Source: Allopusillimonas lactea | GTDB lineage: Bacteria > Pseudomonadota > Gammaproteobacteria > Burkholderiales > Burkholderiaceae_B | Assembly (NCBI RefSeq): GCF_021653995.1 | Contig: NZ_JAJJOZ010000013.1 | Span: 10,071-74,070, forward strand | DNA length: 64,000 bases | Direction: 5' to 3' | Position numbers and translations under genes: made by a program | Notes under the pieces: model-generated | The model's database searches: none | What the model was told of the DNA's origin: nothing | Seen by the model: the letters and a program-made list of their open reading frames with translations, nothing else | Shown here: positions 43,607 through 53,331 of the stretch, piece by piece | How the letters are laid out: the number at the start of each line of letters is the position of its first letter | Position numbering within the stretch: the stretch's first letter is position 1

Positions 43607-44233
43607 ATGAATGAGCGCCAACCAAAGAATAGCGGCAAGTCTACCAATGAGATTCGGGCCCTCGATCGAAGTACTTTGAAGTGGGTGCTTACGATCAATC
43701 TAGGGCAGTGTGTGGCAGGGGTAATGGTTGGATTTTGGGCTGAATCAACTGCGTTAATTGCAGCGGCCCTGGATAACCTTGCCGATGCGTCGGTTTATGG
43801 CGTCAGCCTCTATGCCATCGGTCGTGCCGCACGCATCAAGGTGTTGGCCGCACGCTTATCCGGTTGGTTACTGGTAGGGCTGGCGTTGGGCGTGCTCTTG
43901 GAAGCCGTTCGCCGGTTCTTCGGCGGTGAGGCTCCCATCGGCGGTGCCATGATGGCGATGGCAGCTGTCAATGCAGGTCTGAATTTGGTATGCCTACGGC
44001 TGTTGTCGCGCCATCGTGGCAACGACGTTAACTTCAAGGCCTCATCGATTTTCACCAGTAATGATTCGATCGCGAACGTTGGGATCGTTGTCTCAGGCGC
44101 ACTCGTAATGTGGCTAGATTCCAATGCGCCCGATCTACTTCTCGGTGTAGTAGTGGCGGGGGTCGCTGCCTACGGCGGGAAAGAAATACTTGAAGAGGCC
44201 GCTAAGACTGCAGCTTATTCAAAAACCTCCTAG
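43607..44233 (+). CDS. Short CDF-like cation transporter
   Basis: 208 residues, about five to six spans, with no cytoplasmic C-terminal domain. The second span region reads STALIAAALDNLADASVYGVSL, resembling CDF transporters but with DxxxD in place of HxxxD. The second site is DSIAN in ASSIFTSNDSIANVGIVVSG, lacking the usual His and second Asp. It may carry another ion, or have lost transport. The setting before DUF4148 and czcCBA favours a metal role. No ribosome site is obvious; the ATG at 43607 is the first in frame. Confidence 0.75.
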   Translation: MNERQPKNSGKSTNEIRALDRSTLKWVLTINLGQCVAGVMVGFWAESTALIAAALDNLADASVYGVSLYAIGRAARIKVLAARLSGWLLVGLALGVLLEAVRRFFGGEAPIGGAMMAMAAVNAGLNLVCLRLLSRHRGNDVNFKASSIFTSNDSIANVGIVVSGALVMWLDSNAPDLLLGVVVAGVAAYGGKEILEEAAKTAAYSKTS

Positions 44234-44290
44234 GTCAACGGCGCTCAAGTCCTATTGAGGAGCGCTGATAGTCCAAGCGCCTTCGGGCCA

Positions 44291-44308
44291 GATAACAAAA
44301 AAGTAATC
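44291..44308 (+). promoter_or_regulatory. Probable metal-response-regulator box before DUF4148 gene
   Basis: GATAACAAAAAAGTAATC: reverse complement GATTACTTTTTTGTTATC, close to the site at 43066. It lies about 120 bp before the DUF4148 gene at 44427. Half-sites match ATTAC/GTTAT rather than the full palindrome, so this is a weaker call. Confidence 0.45.
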
Positions 44309-44426
44309 TAAGTGTCCCCTAGTTGTCCGGAACGATTCATTAAAGTATCTCCATCGTAAGCGCGTTGCGAACGTCAACGACGGCTAGCTTTTCCGCCGTA
44401 GTTAGTATTTATCCGATGGAGTTTTT

Positions 44427-44801
44427 ATGAAGACCTTGATTACCGGTCTAATGCTGTCTTTCTCGCTGGTGGCTGGCGCCGCTCAGGCCACACCAGTTGA
44501 TGTCCCCGAAAGGAAAACTCGAGCCCAAGTGGTCGCCGAATTGCAAGAGGCTCGGGCCTCGGGCCTCTTGAGTAGCGGTGAACTCGACTATCCCCCAGTC
44601 ATTTCGGATCGGTCAAGTTCCAAGTCCCGCCAAACGGTACTCGCCGAACTGGATGCGGCTCGCAAGGCTGGTATGTTAAGTAATGGCGAGCTCGATTACC
44701 CGCCTGCATCCGCAGTTAAAAGCTCCAAGACTCGAGCCGAGGTGCGAGCCGAACTGGCGGCGTACGAAGCGGCAGGCCTTATGCAACCGGTTCCATACTG
44801 A
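44427..44801 (+). CDS. DUF4148 secreted repeat protein (three-unit form)
   Basis: 124 residues: signal peptide (MKTLITGLMLSFSLVAGAAQA), then three helical units of the pattern KTRAQVVAELQEARASGLLSSGELDYP with variations. It is the closest relative of the protein at 23403, sharing the unit count and signal. GGAG precedes the ATG. It stands between the CDF-like gene and czcC, with a candidate metal box 120 bp upstream. Function unknown. Confidence 0.82.
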   Translation: MKTLITGLMLSFSLVAGAAQATPVDVPERKTRAQVVAELQEARASGLLSSGELDYPPVISDRSSSKSRQTVLAELDAARKAGMLSNGELDYPPASAVKSSKTRAEVRAELAAYEAAGLMQPVPY

Positions 44802-45018
44802 GCTTTGGATCGAAAGCTGGCCTAGCAAGTACGGTCCGATATGTGTCTACCTGGTATATTCCTGCCCGGAACGCGTACGGCGTCCCATGAATGTGGGCCT
44901 CATTGCCGCGTTTGGCTCTGCGCGCCACATCTATCGATACTTCTGGACAGGGCTGAGTTGAGCCGCCTCGCAGTACAAGGCTGTCTTCCAGCTCTATGAA
45001 AACCTTATTGGTCGGCAT
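44779..45018 (-). CDS. Doubtful small protein with strong ribosome site
   Basis: 79 codons on the minus strand, beginning MPTNKVFIELEDSLVLRGG. The ATG follows AAAAAGGAGG at ideal spacing, the main reason to list it. It overlaps the end of the DUF4148 gene by 23 bases. I recognise no family, and codon content gives no clear support. It could equally be the remains of a lost gene. Confidence 0.3.
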   Translation of the reverse strand: MPTNKVFIELEDSLVLRGGSTQPCPEVSIDVARRAKRGNEAHIHGTPYAFRAGIYQVDTYRTVLARPAFDPKLSMEPVA

Positions 45019-45074
45019 GTCGACCTCCTTTTTACTTTCAGTTCAGTTGTCCAGGACCATTTTGGCGTAACTCC

Positions 45075-46355
45075 ATGCGAAGTTTTCTTTACTTAATCGG
45101 AATTATCTCCGTAATTAGTGGGCCGGCATTCGCGCAGCCTGCTTATGACTATCTTAGAGATAGTCCGGCGGTGCAACTTGAGCCAGCCACCGAGCTGACA
45201 CTTGATGAGGCGCTGAACCTAGCTCTCGCGAGGAGCCCTTCTCTTTCGGCCGCTCGATATCTCGCTGCGTCCTCCGAGGGAATCGTGACCCAAGCGGGTG
45301 TAATCCCAAATCCGGTTTTGAGCTTCGAAATCGAGGACACGAGCAGAAGGCCTACACGAACAACCACTAGTACGTTAAGCATTCCGATAGAGTTGGGCGG
45401 CAAGCGCAGTGCGCGCATCACCGCCGCTGAGTTAACACGGGATGTTGCAAGGAGTGATCTACAGGGGGTTCGCGCTGACGTTCGGTCACGGACGATTTCT
45501 GCTTTCTTTGATGTTCTCATCGCTCAAGAGCAAGTCGCTTTGACGGCCAGCGCGGTCGATATCGCAAGCGGGGCGCTGTACGTGGCCACCCAGCGTGTCG
45601 CGGCAGGAAAGGTGGCGCCGCTGGAGGAAAATCGGGCGCAGGTCGAGGTGGCGAACGCACAGCTTGAACAGAATGAGGCGCAAAGTGCACTCAAGGCGGC
45701 TCGCCAAAGGCTCTCGGCACTGTGGGGTAATCCGTCACCGATGTTTACGAAGGCGAGAGGAGATATCGATACATTGCCAACGAGACCAACACTGGACGAT
45801 TTTGCAGTCGCGCTTGGAGACTCACCTCTGGTGGAATCGGCGCGACTGGCCGTTGAGCGAAGTCGCGCTCAAATTCAAGTCGAGCGCAGTAAAAGGTATC
45901 CAGACATCGAGCTGAGTGTTGGAGTAGCTCGAAACAATGAACTCGGTCGTAACCAGACCATCGTTGGTGTAGCGATCCCCTTACCGCTCTTTGACCGGAA
46001 TCAGGGAAATGTCTATGAGGCATCGATGCTGGCCTATAAAAGCCGAGATGATTACCGAGAACTCAAAACTCGCCTGATGGTCGAGCTTCAGCAGGCCGCA
46101 AGCGCGTTCGATATTTCCAAAGCTGCAGCAGGGAAGCTCGACTCGTTAGTTCTTCCTACTGCAAATCGCGCCTACGAGACTGCAAGGAAAGGGTTCGAAG
46201 CAGGTAAGTTTGGATTTACTGAAGTCATTGACGCGCAACGCACATTGTTCCAAGCGCGAACCCGTTATCTCACCGCATTATCCGATAGTTATCAAGCCCT
46301 CGCACGAATAGAGCGAATCTTAGCCCCAAAAACAAACAATACGTATGAACAATAA
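45075..46355 (+). CDS. czcC: CzcC outer-membrane efflux protein
   Basis: 426 residues: signal peptide (SFLYLIGIISVISGPAFAQ) and the two-repeat TolC/OEP fold, with LTLDEALNLALARSPSLSAARY, FEIEDTSRRP and IPLPLFDRNQGNVYEA typical of CzcC. It forms the outer-membrane duct for CzcAB. First gene of czcCBA; its stop overlaps the start of czcB. Confidence 0.92.
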   Translation: MRSFLYLIGIISVISGPAFAQPAYDYLRDSPAVQLEPATELTLDEALNLALARSPSLSAARYLAASSEGIVTQAGVIPNPVLSFEIEDTSRRPTRTTTSTLSIPIELGGKRSARITAAELTRDVARSDLQGVRADVRSRTISAFFDVLIAQEQVALTASAVDIASGALYVATQRVAAGKVAPLEENRAQVEVANAQLEQNEAQSALKAARQRLSALWGNPSPMFTKARGDIDTLPTRPTLDDFAVALGDSPLVESARLAVERSRAQIQVERSKRYPDIELSVGVARNNELGRNQTIVGVAIPLPLFDRNQGNVYEASMLAYKSRDDYRELKTRLMVELQQAASAFDISKAAAGKLDSLVLPTANRAYETARKGFEAGKFGFTEVIDAQRTLFQARTRYLTALSDSYQALARIERILAPKTNNTYEQ

Positions 46356-47847
46356 CAGACAACCGTTGACCGCTAGAGCACTGCAAGTGGCACTTGCCCT
46401 GGGACTGATTGCCGTGACCCCTATGTTTACCAATGCGGCTTACGCGGCCGATGAGGATCACGACGCCCACTCTGCGACCGAAGAGAGTCACGCGGATAGC
46501 CGTGAGAAGGGGCCGAATGGTGGTGAGATAACCCAAGCCGGAGAGATTGGCGTTGAATTGTTGCTGGCTGAAGGCAGCGGCGAGCCTCGCTTGCGTATCT
46601 GGGTGAGCTCGTTGGGCGGGGCTATTGCGCTCGACAACATAACAGCAAAGGGCCAGGTTTCAAGACCGAATGGAGAGGTGCAGACCCTCAGCTTCACTCC
46701 AGCGAGCGGATATCTGCAAAGCGAACAAGTGATTGCAGAACCGCATTTTTTCTCTTTGAGCGTCGAACTGAAGATTGGCGCACAGAACAAAACCATCTCG
46801 GCTCACCTCGAGCGCCAAGAAGGAAAAATCGAGCTATCAAGAGAGCAGATTACAGCAACTGGACTATTAATAGATACTGCAGCCCCAGCGACACTTGAGA
46901 AAACCCTGAAGTTTCCCGGTGAAATCAAGTTCAACGAAGACAGGACCGCACATGTTGTGCCGCGGCTTTCCGGAATTGTCCAAAGCGTGCCGGCGACCCT
47001 CGGTGAGCAAGTAAAGGCTGGGCAGGTTTTAGCGACGATCTCGAGTGCCGCACTGGCCGACATGCGCAGTGAACTACTTGCAGCAAAAAAGCGTAACGCG
47101 CTGGCCAGGACAGTCTACAACCGCGAGCGAAAGTTGTGGCAGGAAAAGGTCTCTGCGGAGCAGGACTTCCTGCAAGCGCGCGCAGCACTCGCAGAGACTG
47201 AGATAGCGTTGCAAAACATCAAACAAAAGCTTAAGACGGTAGGGGCTTCGGATGACGCGTCTTCACTAAGCCGACTCGAGCTGCGAGCGCCTTTTGATGG
47301 TGTCATTATCGAAAAACATATAACCCTCGGTGAGTCAGTTCAAGAGGATGCGAGCGTCTTTATGCTCTCAGACCTTCGTACCGTCTGGGTGGACTTTCGC
47401 GTCGCCGCGAAAGACCTTGAAAGCGTTCAAATCGGCAAGAAGGCCGAAGTCTCGAGTGCTGCCTTTACCTCGACGGTTCGGGGTACTGTTTCCTATGTGG
47501 GTGCATTAGTCGGACAACAAACGCGCACGGCCACTGCACGAATTACGCTCGATAACCCCGATATGGCATGGCGACCCGGCATCTTCGTAACGGTAGATGT
47601 CGTTGTAAATGAACGAGATTCCGCTGTAACCGTAAAGGCTGACGCAATACAAACCATCGAGGGGCAGCCGGTTGTATTTATCGCCGTGCCTGGAGGGTTT
47701 GTTGCGCAGCCGGTGGAAGTTGGTGCTATCAACAATGACCGGGCCGAAATTACCTCTGGCTTATCTGCAGGAGTGAGCTACGTAACTGAGAACAGTTTTG
47801 TGCTGAAGTCAGAACTCGGTAAAGCGACAGCCGAGCACTCACACTGA
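46345..47847 (+). CDS. czcB: CzcB periplasmic adaptor
   Basis: 500 residues: signal peptide (LALGLIAVTPMFTNAAYA), His/Asp-rich start (DEDHDAHSATEESHADS), an N-terminal CzcB-specific domain (GPNGGEITQAG ... LEREGKI type), then the adaptor core (VVPRLSGIVQSVPATLGEQVKAG ... LRAPFDGVIIEKHITLGESVQ). It ends HSH. It links CzcA and CzcC and may bind Zn(II) through the His stretches. Overlaps czcC by 11 bases and precedes czcA by 16. Confidence 0.92.
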   Translation: MNNNRQPLTARALQVALALGLIAVTPMFTNAAYAADEDHDAHSATEESHADSREKGPNGGEITQAGEIGVELLLAEGSGEPRLRIWVSSLGGAIALDNITAKGQVSRPNGEVQTLSFTPASGYLQSEQVIAEPHFFSLSVELKIGAQNKTISAHLERQEGKIELSREQITATGLLIDTAAPATLEKTLKFPGEIKFNEDRTAHVVPRLSGIVQSVPATLGEQVKAGQVLATISSAALADMRSELLAAKKRNALARTVYNRERKLWQEKVSAEQDFLQARAALAETEIALQNIKQKLKTVGASDDASSLSRLELRAPFDGVIIEKHITLGESVQEDASVFMLSDLRTVWVDFRVAAKDLESVQIGKKAEVSSAAFTSTVRGTVSYVGALVGQQTRTATARITLDNPDMAWRPGIFVTVDVVVNERDSAVTVKADAIQTIEGQPVVFIAVPGGFVAQPVEVGAINNDRAEITSGLSAGVSYVTENSFVLKSELGKATAEHSH

Positions 47848-47863
47848 TAGGGAAGCATGAAAC

Positions 47864-50800
47864 ATGTTTGAACGGATTATTCGCTTTGCCATTGAGCAGC
47901 GCTGGCTTGTCATTCTAGCGGTTCTGGTCATGGGGGCCCTTGGCGTTTATAACTATAGTCGGCTTCCGATCGACGCAGTCCCAGACATCACTAATGTACA
48001 AGTCCAAATCAATGTAGGTGCGCCCGGTTACTCACCGCTTGAAGTTGAGCAACGCATTACATATCCCATCGAAACTGTAATGGCCGGCTTGCCCGGCCTA
48101 GAGCAGACTCGTTCACTTTCACGCTACGGTTTATCTCAAGTTACCGTCATATTTAAAGACGGCACGGACATTTATTTTGCAAGGCAACTGGTCAATCAGC
48201 GATTGCAAGAAGCCACGGACAACCTGCCCGACGGAATTAATCCCTCGATGGGCCCCATATCGACAGGCTTGGGCGAAATTTATCTTTGGACGGTCGAAGC
48301 GGAAGACGATGCCCGTAAAAAGGATGGTACGCCGTATACGCCTACAGATCTGCGGGAAATCCAGGACTGGGTCATCAAACCGCAGCTACGCAACGTGCCC
48401 GGTGTAACGGAGATTAACACGATCGGTGGCTTTGCCCGAGAGTATCAGGTGTCACCTAACCTTGAGCAAATCGAGTCATATAGTTTATCGCTAGCGGATA
48501 TCGTTTCGGCGCTTGAAAAGAATAACGCCAATATTGGTGCTGGTTACATTGAACGGAAAGGAGAGCAATATCTTATTAGAGCCCCTGGGCAAGTTCGATC
48601 CGTTCAGGATATAGAAGACATTATTGTCGCGTCCGTGCAAGGCGAACGACCCATTCGCGTTGGGGATGTTGCGCAGGTGGTACAAGGGCGAGAGTTGCGC
48701 ACCGGCGCGGCAACGGAAAACGGTCGGGACGTCGTGCTAGGAACTGTTTTCATGTTAATCGGGGAAAACAGTCGAGCAGTGTCGCTAGCGGTTGACCAGA
48801 AGATGGAGGAAATTAATCGTACTCTGCCTGAGGGCGTGCACGCCGTTACTGTTTATGACAGGACTACATTGGTCGACAAGGCAATAAACACTGTCAAGAA
48901 GAATCTTCTCGAAGGTGCCGTCCTAGTTATCGTCATTTTGTTCCTTTTTTTGGGGAACATAAGAGCTGCAATCATCACCGCAATGGTTATTCCCTTGTCG
49001 ATGCTATTCACCTTCACGGGGATGGTAACGTACAAGATCAGTGCGAACCTCCTTAGTCTGGGTGCGCTAGACTTTGGCATCATTATTGATGGTGCCGTTG
49101 TCATTGTTGAAAACTGCGTCCGGCGTTTAGCTCACGCGCAGGAACATCAGAAGCGGCCATTGACAAAGACTGAGCGATTTCATGAAGTATTTGCCGCAGC
49201 AAAGGAAGCCCGGCGCCCATTGATTTTCGGTCAACTGATCATCATGGTTGTTTACCTTCCCATTTTCGCCTTAACTGGCGTTGAAGGAAGGATGTTCCAT
49301 CCGATGGCCTTTACCGTTGTCATTGCACTGATTGGAGCAATGCTGTTGTCGGTTACGTTTGTACCAGCCGCTGTTGCGCTTTTCATGGGAAAACGCATCG
49401 CGGAGAAAGAAAATCGCCTCATGTTGTTGGCCAAACGCGTGTATGAGCCGCTTTTGGAACGGGCCTTCAAACATAACAAGGCAGTATTTGCAGCAGCTCT
49501 CGTGATAGTGCTGGCGACTGGCGTTTTGGCCTCTCGAATGGGAAGCGAGTTTATTCCCAACCTCAACGAAGGCGACCTTTCTGTGCAGGCTCTGCGCATT
49601 CCTGGAACGAGTTTGTCTCAATCACTTGAAATGCAGAAGCAACTTGAGGTTCGCCTAAAGGAAAAGTTTCCAGAAATCGAACGGATTTTTGCAAGAACAG
49701 GTACAGCAGAGGTTGCTTCAGATCCAATGCCGCCTAATATTTCTGACGGATACATTATGCTTAAGCCCCAGGATCAATGGCCAGAACCAGTGAAGACGCG
49801 CGATGAGTTACTTGAAGCGATCAGAGCTGAGGCGAGCCAAATTCCGGGAAACAATTATGAGTTTTCTCAACCTATTCAACTTAGATTTAACGAGCTGATA
49901 TCGGGCGTACGAAGTGACGTCGCCGTGAAACTCTTCGGTGATGATAACGACGTCCTAAATGCAACCGCAGCCGAGCTTGCTGAAGTGTTGACACAGGTTG
50001 AGGGCGCCACTGGCGTGAAGGTAGAGCAAACGACAGGGCTGCCTGTACTTACTATAGACATTGATCGAGGGCGTGCTGCGCGTTATGGATTGAACATGCA
50101 GGACGTCCAGGAGACCGTCTCTATTGCTCTTGGTGGGCGAGTGGCGGGAACATTCTTTCAAGGTGATCGAAGGTTTGACATCACCGTGCGCCTTCCCGAC
50201 GGTGTGCGCGAAAATATTGAAGCCATCCGGCAATTGCCTATAGCGCTGCCTAATGACAACGTGGATAGTGCCCGCGTGTCCTACATCCCATTGAGCGAGA
50301 TTGCTACTTTGGATCTGTCTCCGGGGCCGAATCAAGTATCGAGAGAAGATGGAAAGCGTCGCATTGTCGTCAGTGCCAATGTTCGCGGACGGGATTTGGG
50401 TTCATTTGTCGATGATGCAACCCAGGCGATAGAGCAAGTCAAAATTCCAGCGGGCTACTGGGTAACGTGGGGAGGCACCTTTGAACAGCTTCAATCAGCT
50501 ACCCAACGCCTACAGATAGTTGTCCCTGTGGCCCTCTTATTGGTCTTTATTCTCTTGTTCGCGATGTTCGGTAACGTTCGAGACGGTTTGATCGTGTTTA
50601 CAGGCATACCCTTTGCTCTTACCGGCGGAATATTCGCACTTTGGCTACGTGGAATACCGTTATCGATTTCTGCAGCAGTAGGGTTCATTGCACTTTGTGG
50701 AGTAGCAGTACTCAATGGCTTGGTCATGCTGTCTTTCATTGGGTCTTTGCGAGAAGAAGGCAAGCCGCTGCTGGAGGCAATTCGGCTGGGTGCTCTTACC

Positions 50801-51016
50801 CGGCTGCGGCCCGTGCTAATGACAGCGCTGGTGGCGTCTCTCGGGTTTGTTCCGATGGCGATTGCTACAGGAACTGGCGCTGAGGTTCAGCGACCGCTTG
50901 CTACGGTAGTGATTGGCGGTATTATATCCTCCACCATTCTTACACTTTTCGTTTTGCCGCTCCTATATCGCCTGGCGCATCGGCGTGATGTCGAGGAGGC
51001 TCCTTTAGACTCGTAA
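47864..51016 (+). CDS. czcA: CzcA-type Zn/Co/Cd RND efflux pump
   Basis: 1050-residue heavy-metal RND pump. LPIDAVPDITNVQVQINVGAPGYS at the start, RYGLSQVTVIFKDGTDIYFARQ, and the fourth-span motif LDFGIIIDGAVVIVEN are those of the divalent CzcA subgroup, in contrast to the CusA pump at 15701. It exports Zn(II), Co(II) or Cd(II) by proton antiport. A hairpin 14 bases after its stop may end the operon, before czcRS. Confidence 0.95.
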   Translation: MFERIIRFAIEQRWLVILAVLVMGALGVYNYSRLPIDAVPDITNVQVQINVGAPGYSPLEVEQRITYPIETVMAGLPGLEQTRSLSRYGLSQVTVIFKDGTDIYFARQLVNQRLQEATDNLPDGINPSMGPISTGLGEIYLWTVEAEDDARKKDGTPYTPTDLREIQDWVIKPQLRNVPGVTEINTIGGFAREYQVSPNLEQIESYSLSLADIVSALEKNNANIGAGYIERKGEQYLIRAPGQVRSVQDIEDIIVASVQGERPIRVGDVAQVVQGRELRTGAATENGRDVVLGTVFMLIGENSRAVSLAVDQKMEEINRTLPEGVHAVTVYDRTTLVDKAINTVKKNLLEGAVLVIVILFLFLGNIRAAIITAMVIPLSMLFTFTGMVTYKISANLLSLGALDFGIIIDGAVVIVENCVRRLAHAQEHQKRPLTKTERFHEVFAAAKEARRPLIFGQLIIMVVYLPIFALTGVEGRMFHPMAFTVVIALIGAMLLSVTFVPAAVALFMGKRIAEKENRLMLLAKRVYEPLLERAFKHNKAVFAAALVIVLATGVLASRMGSEFIPNLNEGDLSVQALRIPGTSLSQSLEMQKQLEVRLKEKFPEIERIFARTGTAEVASDPMPPNISDGYIMLKPQDQWPEPVKTRDELLEAIRAEASQIPGNNYEFSQPIQLRFNELISGVRSDVAVKLFGDDNDVLNATAAELAEVLTQVEGATGVKVEQTTGLPVLTIDIDRGRAARYGLNMQDVQETVSIALGGRVAGTFFQGDRRFDITVRLPDGVRENIEAIRQLPIALPNDNVDSARVSYIPLSEIATLDLSPGPNQVSREDGKRRIVVSANVRGRDLGSFVDDATQAIEQVKIPAGYWVTWGGTFEQLQSATQRLQIVVPVALLLVFILLFAMFGNVRDGLIVFTGIPFALTGGIFALWLRGIPLSISAAVGFIALCGVAVLNGLVMLSFIGSLREEGKPLLEAIRLGALTRLRPVLMTALVASLGFVPMAIATGTGAEVQRPLATVVIGGIISSTILTLFVLPLLYRLAHRRDVEEAPLDS

Positions 51017-51030
51017 TAGAAAGTAGCAAT

Positions 51031-51050
51031 GAGGCCGCAACTGCGGCCTC
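51031..51050 (+). terminator. Possible terminator after czcA
   Basis: GAGGCCGCAACTGCGGCCTC forms a 8-9 bp GC-rich stem with a small loop. The following tract (ATGCTTATG) is only weakly T-rich, so it may attenuate rather than fully stop transcription. Confidence 0.5.
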
Positions 51051-51277
51051 ATGCTTATGCGTAACGTAATTTATCGAACGCGGTGTGCCTAGGGCACACG
51101 AGGTTTTTTTCCAAGGAATACGGCCGGTTGTTGGTGTGGACGGGCTTGTTGGTCGGGAGGGGCTAGTGCGATGCTTTGGAAGACCAGACCATGATTTCGC
51201 GTCGTGGGATAAAATTCCTTTAGGTAAAAGTGCCTTCTGCAACGCGGACAAGGAGGTGGCATTGCTTTTTAGGTCCT

Positions 51278-51958
51278 ATGGAAATGCGTATACTGATAAT
51301 CGAAGATGAAAGAAAGCTAGCGGACTATCTGTGTAAGGGGTTGACAGAGAACAATTATGTCGCAGATGTTGCTCGGGATGGCATCAATGGCTTGCATGCA
51401 GCTCGGGAAGGTAACTACGACATCGTGCTACTCGATGTGATGCTTCCGGGAATAGACGGCTATACCATCCTGAAGGAGCTCAGACAAGACAAGCCGACGC
51501 ATGTAATCATGCTTACAGCTAGGGATCAGGTTGAAGATCGCGTGCGAGGCCTGGAGGGCGGTGCTGACGACTACTTAGTAAAGCCGTTTGCCTTTTCGGA
51601 GTTACTCGCTCGTATTCACGCCGTGCTGCGGCGTGGTTCGACTCAAGAGCCCACCACTTTGCAGCTAGGTGATCTGATCCTGGATCTAGCCAGGAGGAGG
51701 GTTACGCGCGCCGGCGTACGCATTGACCTCACCGCAAAGGAATTTACGTTGCTGACGCTTTTGCTAAGGCGCCATGGCGAAGTGATTTCTAGAACCGTGC
51801 TGGCGGAGAAGGTCTGGGAGATGAATTTCGATGGCGATACGAATGCTATCGAAGTTGCTGTACGCCGTTTACGAGCAAAGTTAGACGACCCGTTCGATGC
51901 GAAACTGCTTCACACGGTTCGCGGCATGGGTTATGTATTGGAGCTTCGCAACTCGTGA
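51278..51958 (+). CDS. czcR: CzcR-type heavy-metal response regulator
   Basis: 226 residues. Receiver with Asp53 in IVLLDVMLPGIDGY and Lys in YLVKPFAF; winged-helix domain ending LLHTVRGMGYVLEL. AGG lies just before the ATG at 51278; the ATG two codons on (51284, MRILIIEDE) is equally plausible. It precedes a kinase with which it overlaps by four bases and follows czcCBA on the same strand, as in known czcCBARS loci. Confidence 0.9.
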   Translation: MEMRILIIEDERKLADYLCKGLTENNYVADVARDGINGLHAAREGNYDIVLLDVMLPGIDGYTILKELRQDKPTHVIMLTARDQVEDRVRGLEGGADDYLVKPFAFSELLARIHAVLRRGSTQEPTTLQLGDLILDLARRRVTRAGVRIDLTAKEFTLLTLLLRRHGEVISRTVLAEKVWEMNFDGDTNAIEVAVRRLRAKLDDPFDAKLLHTVRGMGYVLELRNS

Positions 51959-53331
51959 AATTGTTGCGCGTGCCGTCTATGTATCAGCGATTGATAATTG
52001 TGTTTGGGTCTATCGCTCTGGTCGGTTCCTGCTTGGCTGGCCTAGTGCTGTTCAAAGTAATAAGTTATGAAGTGCGCCATCAGGAAATCACGGAGATACG
52101 AGGGAAAGTCGAAGTCATTACGCATCTTGCTTCAATACAGGATAACCCGATTGATGTCGATGTTTTCAAAAAATCGTTAGCCACTCTCCTTGGCGAGCAT
52201 GAATACTTGGAAGCATGGATCTTCGATCCTCAGGGAGCCCTGATATATGGAAAGCCGTTTCCCGCAGATCAGTATGATGTGCCTGAAGGAGGGTTCACGA
52301 TTGACCTGCCGGACGGCAGGCGGCTTAGGGGTTTAGACGCCAATATAACTGTCGGTGAAGTGCCCAATTACAGCTTAATTGTGGCCGTGGATACGGCAAG
52401 AGGCGATAAGCTTCTATACGTCTTTGGCACCACTCTATTTGCCGTCTGTCTAGCATGGGTGGCATTTGTGTCTGCACTTGCCACATGGGCAGTGAGGCGA
52501 TCACTTTCATCAATTGACCAGCTTTCAGAGCAGGCGGCTCGGATCGGGCCGCAGGATGCGCATGTACGCCTTCCCGTAGAGAGCATTGATATAGAGCTGC
52601 GGCAGCTGTCCACGACCTTTAACCGAGCGCTTGATCGTGTCCAGGATGCGTACCGCCGTTCAGAAGGATTTAATGCCGATGTCGCTCATGAACTTAGAAC
52701 GCCCTTGGCTAACCTTATCAGCGGTACGGAAGTTATTCTCGGTAGGGCACGCTCTGCCGAGGAGCTTCGAGCCACGATGATGTCGAACCTTGAAGAGCTG
52801 GAATTACTTCAACTTATGGTAAATGATATGCTCTTTTTAGCGAGAGCAGACAGCGGCGCAGTAGCGGCAGAGCTTGTCCCTATATCTATGAGGAGCGAAG
52901 TCGTGATTGTACTCGACTACTATGAAGCCATGCTGGACTCCGCGGAGTTGCGGGTCAATGTTGTTGGCGATGCTGACGCCTCAGCAAATGCTCGCTTAAT
53001 ACGCCGGGCTATTTCTAATCTCGTTTCTAACGCGATCAAAGCTACCCCTCCAGGGGAGGTGATCAGCATAGAAATCCATAGTGACGTTGAACGCGCCCAT
53101 ATCAAGGTACGCAATTCTGGCACAGGCATCCCTGAGGAAGTTCTGCCAAAGATCTTTGAGCGATTCTTTCGAGCTGACTTATCGCGAACCCAACGGCCTC
53201 AGGGTCACGGCCTTGGCCTGTCAATCGTTAGTGCCATTGCTCGTATGCATGGAGGCGGCACTTTTGCTCGCTCAGGGAAAGATTGGAGCGAGGTTGGGTT
53301 TTACATTGCCCGCAAAGCGGAAAGCGGCTGA
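51955..53331 (+). CDS. czcS: CzcS-type heavy-metal sensor histidine kinase
   Basis: 458 residues: membrane spans near 12-35 and 153-178, a periplasmic sensor between them, HAMP, phospho-acceptor His245 in FNADVAHELRTPLANL, NLVSNAIKATPPG and QGHGLGLSIVSAIARMHGG. Starts with GTG overlapping the czcR stop. It resembles the lone kinase at 62278 more than the CusS copy, notably in FNADVAHELR and the LEELELLQLMVNDMLFLARAD segment. By context it senses Zn, Co or Cd. Confidence 0.9.
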   Translation: MKLLRVPSMYQRLIIVFGSIALVGSCLAGLVLFKVISYEVRHQEITEIRGKVEVITHLASIQDNPIDVDVFKKSLATLLGEHEYLEAWIFDPQGALIYGKPFPADQYDVPEGGFTIDLPDGRRLRGLDANITVGEVPNYSLIVAVDTARGDKLLYVFGTTLFAVCLAWVAFVSALATWAVRRSLSSIDQLSEQAARIGPQDAHVRLPVESIDIELRQLSTTFNRALDRVQDAYRRSEGFNADVAHELRTPLANLISGTEVILGRARSAEELRATMMSNLEELELLQLMVNDMLFLARADSGAVAAELVPISMRSEVVIVLDYYEAMLDSAELRVNVVGDADASANARLIRRAISNLVSNAIKATPPGEVISIEIHSDVERAHIKVRNSGTGIPEEVLPKIFERFFRADLSRTQRPQGHGLGLSIVSAIARMHGGGTFARSGKDWSEVGFYIARKAESG

